Below, piece after piece: positions 35,386 through 44,701 of a stretch of DNA of 64,000 nt. The stretch spans positions 1 through 64,000 of the forward strand of contig CAZGVW010000141.1 in the NCBI GenBank assembly GCA_964529265.1, read 5' to 3'. Origin of the DNA: CAZGVW01 sp964529265 (GTDB taxonomy: Bacteria; Planctomycetota; Phycisphaerae; Phycisphaerales; UBA1924). Position numbers and translations under genes: made by a program. Under the pieces are notes generated by a model. It had not been told where the DNA came from. It made no database searches and worked only from the letters and a program-made list of their open reading frames with translations. Each line of letters begins with the position of its first letter. Position 1 is the stretch's first letter.

Positions 35386-37461
35386 CTATTCGGCAAAGCC
35401 GCGGCGATCCGACCGCCCGTGGCGGATGATCTTCACGCCCTCCGGCAGCGCCTCCAGGAACGCGCGTCCATACGGCTTCGTCACGATTCGCGGGTCGAGC
35501 ACCACGACCCGCCCCGTATCGGAAGCGCTCCGCACGAGCCGCCCGAACCCCTGCCTGAACCGGATCACGGCCCGCGGCAGCGAATCCTCGCGGAACGGGT
35601 CTCCCCCGCGCTCCTTGATGAGCGCCAGCCGCGCCTCGGTGAGGGGTCGATCCGGAGGCTCAAAGGGAAGCCGCGTGATAATGACGTTTCGCAAGCCGCG
35701 GCCCCGCACGTCCACTCCCTGCCAGAACGACGACACACCAAGCAGGACGCTCCGCTCGTCTTCGACGAATCGCGCCAGGATGTGGGCGCGCGATCCATCG
35801 CCGCCCTGCGCCCACATTGGTCTGCCTTCTCGTTCGAGGGCCGGCCGCAGCGCGTCCGCCGCGGCTTTCAGCGTCGCGAAACTGGTGAACAGCACGAAGG
35901 CGCCGCCGTCCGTCGCGTGGATGTGCTCGAGCGCGCGGTCGCACAGCGTCCTGACATAGCCGGTCGCGCGCGGATCGGGCATGGTCTCGTCGATGTGCAC
36001 TTCAACCTGGCGCGAATAGTCGAACGGGCTGCCGAGCGCCAGCGTCTCGATTTCGCCCCGCTCCTCATCATCCTGGGCGCCAAGGCGGGATCGCACGTGC
36101 TCAAACGATCCCGCGCGCGTCGTCATCGTCGCCGAGGTAAGAATGACGCTGTGCTTGCCGCTCCAGAGCCGCTCGCGCAGGATCGGTCCGACTTCGATGG
36201 GCGAGCACGCGATGGTCACGCGAGCCGCGGCCGGCCCGCCCTCGCCGCTCCTTCCGATCTCAACCCAGTAGGCGAAGCCGGACAGGCTCTGGTCGATGAG
36301 CGTCTCCGCCTCGTCGGCGATCGCGGCGGCCCGCTCCGAATACGCGTTGAGTTCGTACCGATCCTCATCCGTGAACACGTGCTCCTTGAGCCGGCGCAGC
36401 CGCAGCGCGAGGTCGCGAAAGGCGGGCGTGACGGTGTTCTCAACGACGCCCGGGCCATCAATCCGGATCGTCAGGCCCGCCGTCAGGCCGAAGCCCTGGC
36501 CGCCGCGCGACCTCGCCCTCTCCGCCAGCGCATCGAAGAACGCCTCCGCCGACACGCCCGCGGCGTCCACAAGATCGAGTGCCCCGCGCACCATCTCGTC
36601 CTCACCCGTCCGCAGACCGATCGACCCGAGAAAGCCCGCTTTACGGCCCGGCTGGTGCAGCGTGGTCAACAGGCGCTTTACGCGCGCCTCCGTCAGGGAC
36701 ACGCCGAAGTGGTCGCTCGCCACTTCCTCCACGTTGTGCGCCTCGTCGAGGATCACGTGGTCGTACTCGGGGAGAAAACCGACGCCCCGGGCCCGCAGTG
36801 CAAGATCGCTGAAGAAGAGCGCGTGGTTGCAGATGAGCACGTCCCCGCGCTCCATGCGCCGCCGCGCAATCTGAAAGAAGCACTTCTCGTACGTCCGGCA
36901 CTTGCGGCCCATGCAGTTGCCGGAATCGGACTGCGCACGCTCCCACACGGCGGGGCGTTCGAGGGGCGGAAGGGTCGAAAGCGTGCCGTCGCGCGTGAGC
37001 GCCGCCCACTCCGCGATGACAGCCAGCGAACGCCGCGAAGCCGCGTCGGAGAAGAAGCGATCCTGCCGCTCCACGGCCATCTGGAGCCGCCGGATCGAGA
37101 CATAGTTGCCGCGGCCCTTCACGAGCACAATGCGAACGGCGCCGTCGCCCGTCGCCGCGTCGAGCGCCTCCCGCACCAGCGGGGCATCCTTCTCGACGAG
37201 TTGCTCCTGCAGGGCAATCGTGTTCGTCGCGATGACCGTGCGCTCGTCGTGATCCCGGGCCCGCTGGATCGCCGGCGCGAGGTAGGCGAAACTCTTGCCG
37301 ACGCCCGTGCCCGCTTCGACCAGCAGCCGCCCCCGACGCTCCATCGCGCGCAGAACCGCCTCAACCATTGCCACCTGCTGCGGGCGCGGCTCAAAGCCGT
37401 CGCCGAGGGCGCGGGCGATAGGTCCTTCACCAGAAAGCAATGAATCGATGGCGGCGCTCAC
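35386..37461 (-). CDS. DinG/XPD-like ATP-dependent DNA helicase
   Basis: The 691-residue SF2 helicase has Walker A GTGVGKS (51-57), TNTIALQEQLV (motif Ia), DEAH (239-242), SATMTT and, near the end, VLLGVSSFWQGVDVRG and FRQGFGRLVRS (motifs V and VI). DinG unwinds D-loops and R-loops and carries a [4Fe-4S] cluster on four Cys. Here three are clear (Cys183, 188 and 194 in CMGRKCRTYEKC). The first, expected in the GRGNYxC position, is Ser122 (GRGNYVSIRR). Translation starts at GTG 37461. It is 27 bases downstream of the PEP-CTERM-type gene on the same strand. Confidence 0.87.
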   Translation of the reverse strand: MSAAIDSLLSGEGPIARALGDGFEPRPQQVAMVEAVLRAMERRGRLLVEAGTGVGKSFAYLAPAIQRARDHDERTVIATNTIALQEQLVEKDAPLVREALDAATGDGAVRIVLVKGRGNYVSIRRLQMAVERQDRFFSDAASRRSLAVIAEWAALTRDGTLSTLPPLERPAVWERAQSDSGNCMGRKCRTYEKCFFQIARRRMERGDVLICNHALFFSDLALRARGVGFLPEYDHVILDEAHNVEEVASDHFGVSLTEARVKRLLTTLHQPGRKAGFLGSIGLRTGEDEMVRGALDLVDAAGVSAEAFFDALAERARSRGGQGFGLTAGLTIRIDGPGVVENTVTPAFRDLALRLRRLKEHVFTDEDRYELNAYSERAAAIADEAETLIDQSLSGFAYWVEIGRSGEGGPAAARVTIACSPIEVGPILRERLWSGKHSVILTSATMTTRAGSFEHVRSRLGAQDDEERGEIETLALGSPFDYSRQVEVHIDETMPDPRATGYVRTLCDRALEHIHATDGGAFVLFTSFATLKAAADALRPALEREGRPMWAQGGDGSRAHILARFVEDERSVLLGVSSFWQGVDVRGRGLRNVIITRLPFEPPDRPLTEARLALIKERGGDPFREDSLPRAVIRFRQGFGRLVRSASDTGRVVVLDPRIVTKPYGRAFLEALPEGVKIIRHGRSDRRGFAE

Positions 37462-37488
37462 CGCCGGTGAGTGTACGGGGCGTTCCGC

Positions 37489-38232
37489 TCAGCGGCTTCG
37501 TCTGCGACGGACGCCTGCCGCGGCAAACAGGCCGAGCAGTCCGGCCGCGCCCAATCCGGCGCCGCTGGGCAGGGGAACGACCGCACCGAGCTCGCCGACC
37601 ACCAGATTGTCGAACGCGAAGACGTCCTCGACACCGGTGTTGTTCCGGATCTCGATCGAGGTGAAGGGCGCATCCGCGTCGATGAGGCCCCAGAAGAGGA
37701 CCGACCCCGAGGCCTGCCCCTGCTGACTCACGGGATCGATCACGTATTCCTTCATCGCCCCGTCGATCTGGTGGATGAGCAGGCGGCCTCCGAAATCGCC
37801 GATGTCGATGCCGAAGAAACCGAACGCCTGCTGCGGCTCCGTGAACTCGATGAGCATGGCGCCCTGGTTCGCGTTCATGTACCGAGAGCCCGAGAGCGGA
37901 TACCGCCCCTCGCCATCCGTCTGGCCGGCGGGCACCGTGCGAACCACGCCGCCGGTGACGGTCGCCGTCGCGGCGCCGCCGAAGGTGAGCGTGGGATTGC
38001 TCGTGTTCGCCGGGATGGTCTCCAGCGTGTCCATCGCCGTCGAGTCAAGCAGACTCGAAAACAGATTGAACGCCGCCAGTGAGTTGGGCAGAACGGCGAG
38101 GCGCGTGGTGTCGCTGGTGTGCATGTCGCGATCGAAGAAGGTCATGGCGCCGGCGCGCGCATCTCCGGTCGTAGCGATCGCCGCGGCGCCAGCGCCCAAA
38201 ACCGCGCTGATGCATCGCGTCTGGATAGACAT
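37489..38232 (-). CDS. secreted protein with PEP-CTERM-type C-terminus
   Basis: The 247-residue protein has a signal peptide (SIQTRCISAVLGAGAAAIA...DARA). A beta-rich mature part follows, containing FGFFGIDIGDFGGRLLIHQI and FTSIEIRNNTGVEDVFAFDNL, a layout common in PEP-CTERM adhesin-like proteins. The C-terminus is VVPLPSGAGLGAAGLLGLF followed by AAAGVRRRRSR: Pro motif, hydrophobic helix, Arg cluster. It is presumably handled by the same sorting enzyme as the protein at 10036. The ATG at 38232 begins the signal peptide. Confidence 0.82.
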   Translation of the reverse strand: MSIQTRCISAVLGAGAAAIATTGDARAGAMTFFDRDMHTSDTTRLAVLPNSLAAFNLFSSLLDSTAMDTLETIPANTSNPTLTFGGAATATVTGGVVRTVPAGQTDGEGRYPLSGSRYMNANQGAMLIEFTEPQQAFGFFGIDIGDFGGRLLIHQIDGAMKEYVIDPVSQQGQASGSVLFWGLIDADAPFTSIEIRNNTGVEDVFAFDNLVVGELGAVVPLPSGAGLGAAGLLGLFAAAGVRRRRSR

Positions 38233-38548
38233 GGTCCACTTCCTGAATGCGCTCCGGTCGAAGTCCCGGAGCAGTGCTGCTGCCTGTGCAAGGCGCTTCC
38301 GTGAACAACTCACCGGACTCTCCAAGTCCGGAAACCGCGTCGGTTCACGGACCTAAGTTACCGGACCGGATCGTTATTTTCAACAGAATCCCCACCTTTC
38401 CCATCCCGCCGCCGCCCGCTCAACCCTTCGCGCACCCGCCTCTTCGGCGGAACGCCGGGCCGCTTTTTTCTCGGACGCTGGGCCGACTGCCCGCAAGGCC
38501 TTCTGACGTGTCCCACAAAAATAACCCGCCGCGCCGGACCCCTCCCGC
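38233..38548. other. 316-base gene-free stretch between rsmG and the PEP-CTERM-type gene
   Basis: No coding frame is convincing. On the minus strand CCGGACT and AGTCCGG form a hairpin close to 38320-38340, in what would be the leader of the gene at 37489. On the plus strand CCGCC TCTTC GGCGG near 38429 is followed about 13 bases later by six T residues, with no plus-strand gene to terminate. After the rsmG stop a weak GC stem precedes TTATTTTT and may end the rsmG operon. Confidence 0.35.
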
Positions 38549-39367
38549 TCAGCCCAGGGGCGCCCGGCCGGGCTCGCCGGGCCTCCTCGGGTACTGCCGC
38601 GGCGTGGCCGCGTCCTTCCGGAGGACGACGATCTTCCCCGTCGGGGTCTCGGCGATTCCATCGCATGACAGCCGCAGCGCGCGCAGGGCCTTCTCCGCGT
38701 CCTTCAGTTCCTGCTCGGCCTGCGCCCCCTTGATCAGCAGCGCCCGCCCGCCGATGCGCAGCAGCGGCGCCGCGAGTTCAGCCACCACCGCGATCTTCCC
38801 GACCGCCCGCGCCGTTGCGACGTCAAACTGCTCGCGATACCGCCTGTGATCCTGCCCGACCGTCTCCGCCCGCTCGCAGACGACCACTGCGTTCGTCAGC
38901 CTCAGCGCCTCGATCGCCCGCTCCAGAAACTCCGCCTTCTTGCGCGTCGCTTCGATGAGCGTGAACTGCGCCTGTGGAAGCGCAATCGCCAGCGGCAGCG
39001 ACGGCGCCCCGCCTCCCGCGCCGATGTCCGCGACCCTCGCCCCCGCGCCCGCCTCCGCAATGAGCGACAGCAGCGTCAGCGAATCCAGCGCATGCCTCTC
39101 CCACGCCTTCTCCGGATCGTCGATCGCGGTCAGGTTGAACGACTTGTTCGCTTCGAGCAGCAGGCCGAGGTAGAGCCCGATGCGCTCGACGTCATCCCCC
39201 TCAAACTCCACGCCGAGCGCCCGGGCGCGCTCCTCCAGCCACGCCGGCGGCGGCAGCGGCCTCGCCGCGGAGAGATCGATCTGCGCCGCCCCCCGCCCTG
39301 GCCCCGCGGCTCTCTCTTCATCGCCGTTCGCAGCGCCTCCACGGGGCCGCGGCTTCGCGTCACTCAT
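38549..39367 (-). CDS. rsmG: 16S rRNA (guanine-527-N7) methyltransferase
   Basis: RsmG (GidB) methylates G527 of 16S rRNA with SAM. The 272-residue protein has a Gly/Ala-rich N-terminal extension of about 40 residues, then ANKSFNLTAIDDPEKAWERHALDSL, the family signature (N-L-T...RH..DSL). VADIGAGGGAPSLPLAIALP is the SAM motif, and RAVGKIAVVAELAAPLLRIGG and LLIKG follow. The ATG at 39367 overlaps the upstream rodA stop by 8 bases; ATGs 2 and 6 codons earlier are possible. It is last in the mrdA-rodA-rsmG operon. Confidence 0.92.
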   Translation of the reverse strand: MSDAKPRPRGGAANGDEERAAGPGRGAAQIDLSAARPLPPPAWLEERARALGVEFEGDDVERIGLYLGLLLEANKSFNLTAIDDPEKAWERHALDSLTLLSLIAEAGAGARVADIGAGGGAPSLPLAIALPQAQFTLIEATRKKAEFLERAIEALRLTNAVVVCERAETVGQDHRRYREQFDVATARAVGKIAVVAELAAPLLRIGGRALLIKGAQAEQELKDAEKALRALRLSCDGIAETPTGKIVVLRKDAATPRQYPRRPGEPGRAPLG

Positions 39368-40625
39368 CCCCATCCTCAGCGTCAAACTCGAATGATCGCC
39401 TCGACATCCGCGCCGGCCTCCGCATCGCCACGTTGTAGATCAGGCCCACCATGATGAAGCCCACCACGAGGCTCGACCCTCCGTAGCTCACGAATGGCAG
39501 CGTCGTCCCCGTAATGGGCAGGATCCCGATCGTCTCCCCGATGTTGATCGTCATCTGCGTGGCTGTCATCGCGACCAGCCCCACGATGAGCAGCCTCCCG
39601 AACGGGTCCTTGCACACCGCCGCGGACCACACCGCGCCCGCAATCCACAGGAAATACAGCGCCATCACCCCGAAGCCGCCCAGCAGGCCGAAGCGCGTCG
39701 CCACCACCGCGAAGATCATGTCGTTGTGGTCTTCCGGCAACTGGTTGAAGTGCACCACGGCCCGGCTCTTCGCGTCGCCCAGCCCGTCCACGCCTCCAGC
39801 CCCCACCAGCGTCATCGCGCGATACCCCTGGTAGTTGATGCCATCCGCGTGCCGCTTGTCGTTCATCACCTGGTAGTACATCGCCTTGATGCGATCCTGC
39901 TGGTGCGGCTTGAGCAGCGGATACATCGCCGGCGCGATCGACGCCGCCACAACCACCACCAGCGCCAGGTGCTTCAACTTCGCCCCCGCGGCAATGAGCA
40001 TCGCGAACAGCGCCGGCAGGAACAGCAGCGCCGCCCCGAGGTCCGGCTCCACCACGATCAGCCCCATCGGCACGAACGTGATCACCGCCGGCGGAATGAG
40101 CCCCACCAGGCTCCGATGGTTCTCCCGATAGCGCAGGCGCCAGGCCACCGCGATCACGTACACGATCTTCGCGATTTCGCTCGGCTGAAAATCGGTGAAC
40201 CCCAGGCTGATCCACCGCCGCGCCCCGTTCCGGGGCCGCACGATCAAATCCGGCACGGCCGGAATCAGCACGATCGCGAGCATCCCCAGCGCCAGCAGGC
40301 AGAGCGCGGGCGCAAAGCGGCCCAGCAACTTGTAGTGGGGGAGGGTCACCACCGCCGCGGCCAGCGCGCCAAGCCCCACAAACGCCAGTTGCTTCGACGC
40401 CAGCGGCCCCAGCCCATCGCCCCCCAGACTCTCCGTCAGGTCGATGCAGTACACCCCGAGCAGGCTCAGGCACAGCGTCGCGAACACCGTCAGCCAGGCG
40501 GGATTGATCGCATTGATCGGAAGCCCGCGAGATCCCGGCCGCATCCGGCGCAGTCGCTCGAACTGCGCATCGGTGCGCGACGACGCCGCGTGCGCCAGCG
40601 CCCTCCGTGCCGCCGATGTCGTCAT
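39360..40625 (-). CDS. rodA: RodA/FtsW/SpoVE SEDS glycosyltransferase
   Basis: SEDS proteins polymerise lipid II into glycan strands; with PBP2 they form the elongasome enzyme. The 421-residue protein has about ten membrane helices starting INPAWLTVFATLCLSLLGVY. NGARRWISLGFTDFQPSEIAKI carries the family signature ending QPSE, VEPDLGAALLFLPALF carries the catalytic Asp (EPDLG), and TGTTLPFVSYGGSSL is near the end. Its start overlaps the mrdA stop by 4 bases (ATGA), the classical pairing of RodA with PBP2. An FtsW assignment is less likely because of that neighbour. Confidence 0.9.
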   Translation of the reverse strand: MTTSAARRALAHAASSRTDAQFERLRRMRPGSRGLPINAINPAWLTVFATLCLSLLGVYCIDLTESLGGDGLGPLASKQLAFVGLGALAAAVVTLPHYKLLGRFAPALCLLALGMLAIVLIPAVPDLIVRPRNGARRWISLGFTDFQPSEIAKIVYVIAVAWRLRYRENHRSLVGLIPPAVITFVPMGLIVVEPDLGAALLFLPALFAMLIAAGAKLKHLALVVVVAASIAPAMYPLLKPHQQDRIKAMYYQVMNDKRHADGINYQGYRAMTLVGAGGVDGLGDAKSRAVVHFNQLPEDHNDMIFAVVATRFGLLGGFGVMALYFLWIAGAVWSAAVCKDPFGRLLIVGLVAMTATQMTINIGETIGILPITGTTLPFVSYGGSSLVVGFIMVGLIYNVAMRRPARMSRRSFEFDAEDGDE

Positions 40626-42883
40626 GACGCCGGCTCCGCGCCGGGCAGATACCCCTCCGCCACCAGCGCATGCACGATCTGGTTCGCCACCGGGCCCGCC
40701 ACCTTCCCGCCGCTGCCCGCAAAGTCGATCACGACCGCGATCGCGTGCGTGTACGCCCCGTTCCGCGGCCCGACCAGCGCCACCGTCCACGCATGTTCCG
40801 GCAGCGCCTCGGCTCTGTCGCGCACCACTCCGGGCACGCCCGCGTGTTTGCCCGCCGGATCGATCATCAGCGGCGCCGCCTGCGCTGTGCCCGTCTTCGC
40901 GGCGTATCGAAGTCCGGGCGCGTTGAAGATCGCCTCCCGCTTCAGATCGATCGTCAAGTGGTTCGCCGTGCCGTAGTCGCGCTCCACGCCGTCGCGCAGC
41001 CCCTCGAGCGCCTGCTCGATCGCCCGCTGGTCAAGCCCGAGGTCCTCCGGACTCCGCTCCAGCGAAGCCGCCACGCGCGGCTCAATCTGCACGCCCCTTC
41101 TCGCCAGCGTCGCATACGCATCCGCAGCGTGCAGCGGCGTCCATGACACCGGCCCCTGTCCCATGCCCATGAACACCGCGTCGATCGGCTCGATCGCCGC
41201 TCCGGTGAGCGCTCCCAGGAACCCCGGCTCGCCGCCGGGCGCTCCGATGTCGAACACACGGCCCACGCCGTATCGCCGGTACACCTCCTCGATGCGCTTC
41301 GGCCCCAGCAGCTTCCCCATCGTGTAGAAATAGATGTTGCACGACCGCGCCAGCGCTTCGGGCGCCAGCAGCGCGCCCCCCGCCTGCTGCGAGTGCGTCA
41401 TCCACCCGAAGCGGTCGCGGTAGATCCAGCACCGGAGAATGTCCTGCCGCTCCGGCAGAAAGTGTCCGTTGCACACGACGCCGTCGCCCAGCCGATGCAC
41501 CCCGCGCGTCACCGCCTCCACAAGCACGATCGGCTTCACGATCGAGCCCGGCTGGTACGGCCGCGCGATCGCCCGATTCACCCACGCCTGCGTCAGCGGA
41601 TCCTCGAAGATCGCCTCCGGCGCCTCATTCAGCTGCGCCCGCGTGAACGACGGGCTCGACGCCGCCGCCAGAATGTCCCCGGTCTCCACGTCCAGCACAA
41701 CCGCCGCGCCCGTCAGCGCCGCCCCCATGAGCGACGCCGGCGAATCGTGCCAGACGGAGACCTTCGTGAGGCCGAAGCGTGGGTCCAGAATCGCCTGCAC
41801 GCGCGCCTGCAGCGCAACATCCAGCGTCAGCGCTACGTCATCCCCGGGCCGCGCCGGCGTCTCCTCGCGCTCCCCCGTGTCCAGGTGATCGACGATGCGC
41901 CCGCGCAGCCCTCGCAGGCGCCGCTCCCACGCCGCCTCCACGCCCGTGGCGCCCACCGAGTCCCCGACCTGGTAATGCCCTGGATCGATCTCATCCGTCG
42001 CCGGATCAACCCGCGGCCGCGCCTCCAGATCCTCGCGCGTCACGCGGTCGCGCATCCACCCGATCAGGTGCGTCGCCACGCCGTCCACGCGGATCGAGAC
42101 CGATCCATCCTGCCTGATCGGCCCCGGCAGCGAGCCCAGCCCGAGCGAAACATCCATCGATTCGTGCGGATAATGCCTGTCGCTCGCATCCACCACGCGC
42201 ACGCCCGGCGCCGCGTCGCCCATCGCTCGCAGCGCGAACGCCGCGCGGTCATCGACGCCGCGCAGCAGCGTGTGCGGCTGACGCTCCTCCGCGATCGGCC
42301 GCGCCACGTCCGCCAGCTCCAGCGTCGTCTCGCGGTCCTTGATCAGTTCGCTCTCGCGCTGCAGCCGACGCTGCCAGATGGAGGCCCGCATCCGCTGCAC
42401 CGTCTCCACCACCTCGTGCTTCCGCCGCTCGATCTCCTCTCGCTCGATGCCCGACGCCTCCGACACCGCGCTCCACATCTGCTCGAGCGCCGCCTCGTAT
42501 CCCGGCGTCAGCGGCTCGATCAGCGCCTCCCGCTCCTCCCGCGAAAGCTCCTTCCACTCATGCCGATGCTCCCGCCGCGCCCTTTGCGCCGCCTGCTCGT
42601 ACGCCCACAGCCCCGTGATCACGTTGTAGTCGAACTCGACGTCGAACGACGGTCGGTCCACCGCCAGCACCCGGCCCTTGCGATCGAGAATCCGCCCGCG
42701 CACCGTCGGCGTCCACCGCTCCGTCACCAGACGGCTCTCGGCCTCGGCCCGGTGCTCCGCCCCCTGCGCCACCGTCAGCCGCGCCATCTGCGCGCCGAGC
42801 CCCAGCATCCCCACCATCACCAGCGCAAGCAGCAGCAGCAGCCGCCGGTGATACATGCTCGGAATGATGGAATGCTTCCCCAT
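40622..42883 (-). CDS. mrdA: penicillin-binding protein 2 (class B, rod elongation)
   Basis: PBP2 crosslinks peptidoglycan during elongation. The 753-residue protein has an N-terminal membrane helix (RRLLLLLALVMVGMLGLGAQ), then a dimerisation domain starting RGRILDRKGRVLAVDRPS. Catalytic motifs are SxxK in QPGSIVKPIV, SxN in ARSCNIYFYTMGK and KTG in AAKTGTAQ. Between the RGxIxDRxG motif and the transpeptidase domain is an expanded, charged helical insert (about 60-180) absent from E. coli PBP2 (633 residues). The ATG at 42883 precedes the membrane helix; an ATG 25 codons upstream is the alternative. First gene of the mrdA-rodA-rsmG operon. Confidence 0.92.
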   Translation of the reverse strand: MGKHSIIPSMYHRRLLLLLALVMVGMLGLGAQMARLTVAQGAEHRAEAESRLVTERWTPTVRGRILDRKGRVLAVDRPSFDVEFDYNVITGLWAYEQAAQRARREHRHEWKELSREEREALIEPLTPGYEAALEQMWSAVSEASGIEREEIERRKHEVVETVQRMRASIWQRRLQRESELIKDRETTLELADVARPIAEERQPHTLLRGVDDRAAFALRAMGDAAPGVRVVDASDRHYPHESMDVSLGLGSLPGPIRQDGSVSIRVDGVATHLIGWMRDRVTREDLEARPRVDPATDEIDPGHYQVGDSVGATGVEAAWERRLRGLRGRIVDHLDTGEREETPARPGDDVALTLDVALQARVQAILDPRFGLTKVSVWHDSPASLMGAALTGAAVVLDVETGDILAAASSPSFTRAQLNEAPEAIFEDPLTQAWVNRAIARPYQPGSIVKPIVLVEAVTRGVHRLGDGVVCNGHFLPERQDILRCWIYRDRFGWMTHSQQAGGALLAPEALARSCNIYFYTMGKLLGPKRIEEVYRRYGVGRVFDIGAPGGEPGFLGALTGAAIEPIDAVFMGMGQGPVSWTPLHAADAYATLARRGVQIEPRVAASLERSPEDLGLDQRAIEQALEGLRDGVERDYGTANHLTIDLKREAIFNAPGLRYAAKTGTAQAAPLMIDPAGKHAGVPGVVRDRAEALPEHAWTVALVGPRNGAYTHAIAVVIDFAGSGGKVAGPVANQIVHALVAEGYLPGAEPAS

Positions 42884-43081
42884 GCGGGGCCTCGACTCCG
42901 TTCGAGAGGGACCAATCGCCGCCTCACTGTATCGAGCGCCGGCCCCAGCCCCCTGCATGATCCCCAGACGCCAACCAGCCGCTCGCCCTACGCTCACTCC
43001 CCCGCGGAGGGGGTCCCGCCGGCGATCAACCGCCCCCGGCCAGCCGATATCAGGGACGCCCGCCACGCCTCACGGCCCACC

Positions 43082-44572
43082 ATGACCGAACCCACCTCCA
43101 CCGCCATCTTCCTCACGGCCTTCGGCCTCCTCCTCACCGTGAGCGTCGTCTTCAGCCGCACTCTGGAGCGCCTCGGCGTGCCGGTCGTGCTCCTCTTCCT
43201 CGTCCTCGGCATGCTTGCCGGCTCAGAAGGCATCGGCGGCCTCGCCTTCGATGACTATTCCTTCGCGTTCCGCGTCGGCGTCATCGCCCTCATCCTCATC
43301 CTCTTTGACGGCGGCCTCAACACCTCGATCTCCTCCATCCGCACTTCCGCCAAGCCCGCCTCCGTCCTGGCCACCTTCGGCGTCCTTGGCGCCGCGGGAC
43401 TCCTCGCCCTCTTCTGCCGCTTCATCGGCCTCTCCTGGAGCGAAGCCCTCCTCGTCGGCGCCGTCGCTTCATCCACCGACGCCGCCGCCGTCTTCGCCGT
43501 GCTCCGCGGCGGCGGCATCCGCCTTCGCCCGCGCATCGGCCGCACGCTTGAACTCGAGTCCGGCGTCAACGATCCACTCGCCTTCATCCTCACCGCCGCG
43601 ATCGTCGGCCACGCCACCGGGTCATCCCCGGTGTCGTGGTTCCTCCTGCTCGCGGTTCCCCTCCAGATCATCCTCGGCCTCGGCGTCGGCATCGGCTTCG
43701 GATATGGCGCCCGCGCCCTCCTCATCCGGCTCAGGCCCACGGCGGGCGGACTCTTCGCCGTCGTCACGCTCGCCGTCGCCTTCCTGTCCTTCGGATTCGC
43801 CACGCTCATCGGCGGAAGCGGCTTCCTCGCCGTCTATGTCGCCGCGGTGCTCCTCGGCAACGGCCCGCTTCCATATCAGGGCGGCCTGCGCCGCATTCAC
43901 GACGCCATCGCCTGGCTCTCCCAGATCACGATGTTCGTGATGCTCGGCTTGCTCGTCTTCCCCTCCCGCCTGCTCGACGTTGCGGGCATCGGGCTCCTCC
44001 TCGGACTGTTCCTCGCCTTCATCGCGCGTCCCGTCTCGGTCGCGCTCTGCCTCCTTCCCTTCCGATTCAAACCCGCTGAAGTCCTCTACCTCGGCTGGGT
44101 CGGTCTCCGCGGCGCAGTGCCCATCATCCTCGCCACGTTCCCCATCATCGCGGGCGCCCCGGGCGCCGAGCGCGTTTTCGACATCATCTTCTTCGTCGTC
44201 GTCGTCAACGCCATCGTCCCCGGCGCTTCCATCCGCTGGCTGGCGCGACGGCTCAATCTCGAGGAGCCGGATAAACCCGCCCCCGCTGCCGTGCTCGAAA
44301 TCAACTCGACGCGCATGCTCAAGGGCGACATCCTCTCCTTCCACGTCGATAAGTCCCTCGCCGTCTGCGACGCCGCGCTCTCCCAGATCAACTTCCCCAA
44401 GGACGCCGCCGCGATCCTCATCGTCCGCGGCGAGGAACTCCTCGCCCCGCGCGGCCCCACGATCCTGCGCGAGGGCGACCACGTCTTCGTCTTCTGCCGA
44501 CCCGAAGACCGCCCGTACATTCAACTTCTGTTCGGACGGCCGGAAGGCGAGAGCCAGGCCTACCTCCCCTGA
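43082..44572 (+). CDS. NhaP2/CvrA-type cation/proton antiporter
   Basis: The 496-residue inner-membrane protein exchanges K+ or Na+ for H+. It has about 12 helices in the CPA1 fold. FDGGLNTSISSIR, ASSTDAAAVFAVLRGGG and ELESGVNDPLAFILT (the ND/DP ion-binding pair) and WVGLRGAVPIILATFPIIAG are diagnostic. The cytoplasmic C-terminal 100 residues (MLKGDILSFHVDKSLAVCDA to EGDHVFVFCRPED) form a TrkA_C/RCK_C regulatory domain, as in NhaP2. Divergent from mrdA, with 198 bases between. Confidence 0.92.
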   Translation: MTEPTSTAIFLTAFGLLLTVSVVFSRTLERLGVPVVLLFLVLGMLAGSEGIGGLAFDDYSFAFRVGVIALILILFDGGLNTSISSIRTSAKPASVLATFGVLGAAGLLALFCRFIGLSWSEALLVGAVASSTDAAAVFAVLRGGGIRLRPRIGRTLELESGVNDPLAFILTAAIVGHATGSSPVSWFLLLAVPLQIILGLGVGIGFGYGARALLIRLRPTAGGLFAVVTLAVAFLSFGFATLIGGSGFLAVYVAAVLLGNGPLPYQGGLRRIHDAIAWLSQITMFVMLGLLVFPSRLLDVAGIGLLLGLFLAFIARPVSVALCLLPFRFKPAEVLYLGWVGLRGAVPIILATFPIIAGAPGAERVFDIIFFVVVVNAIVPGASIRWLARRLNLEEPDKPAPAAVLEINSTRMLKGDILSFHVDKSLAVCDAALSQINFPKDAAAILIVRGEELLAPRGPTILREGDHVFVFCRPEDRPYIQLLFGRPEGESQAYLP

Positions 44573-44701
44573 CGCCGACGGGAATCGTGCAAGCACCGCT
44601 CTCCTCGCCGACATGAGCGCCGGGGTTCCCGGCAGAGTCGCGCCGCCTTCTCGCGGCAACTGCGTCGCTGCACCCAGCACTCGCCCAAGGAGAGACATCC
44701 C

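Noticed and set aside
38425..38470. Plus-strand hairpin followed by six T residues, as a possible sRNA terminator
   Set aside because: The T-run lies about 13 bases after the hairpin and no plus-strand promoter or gene is evident, so it is only mentioned in the gene-free stretch.
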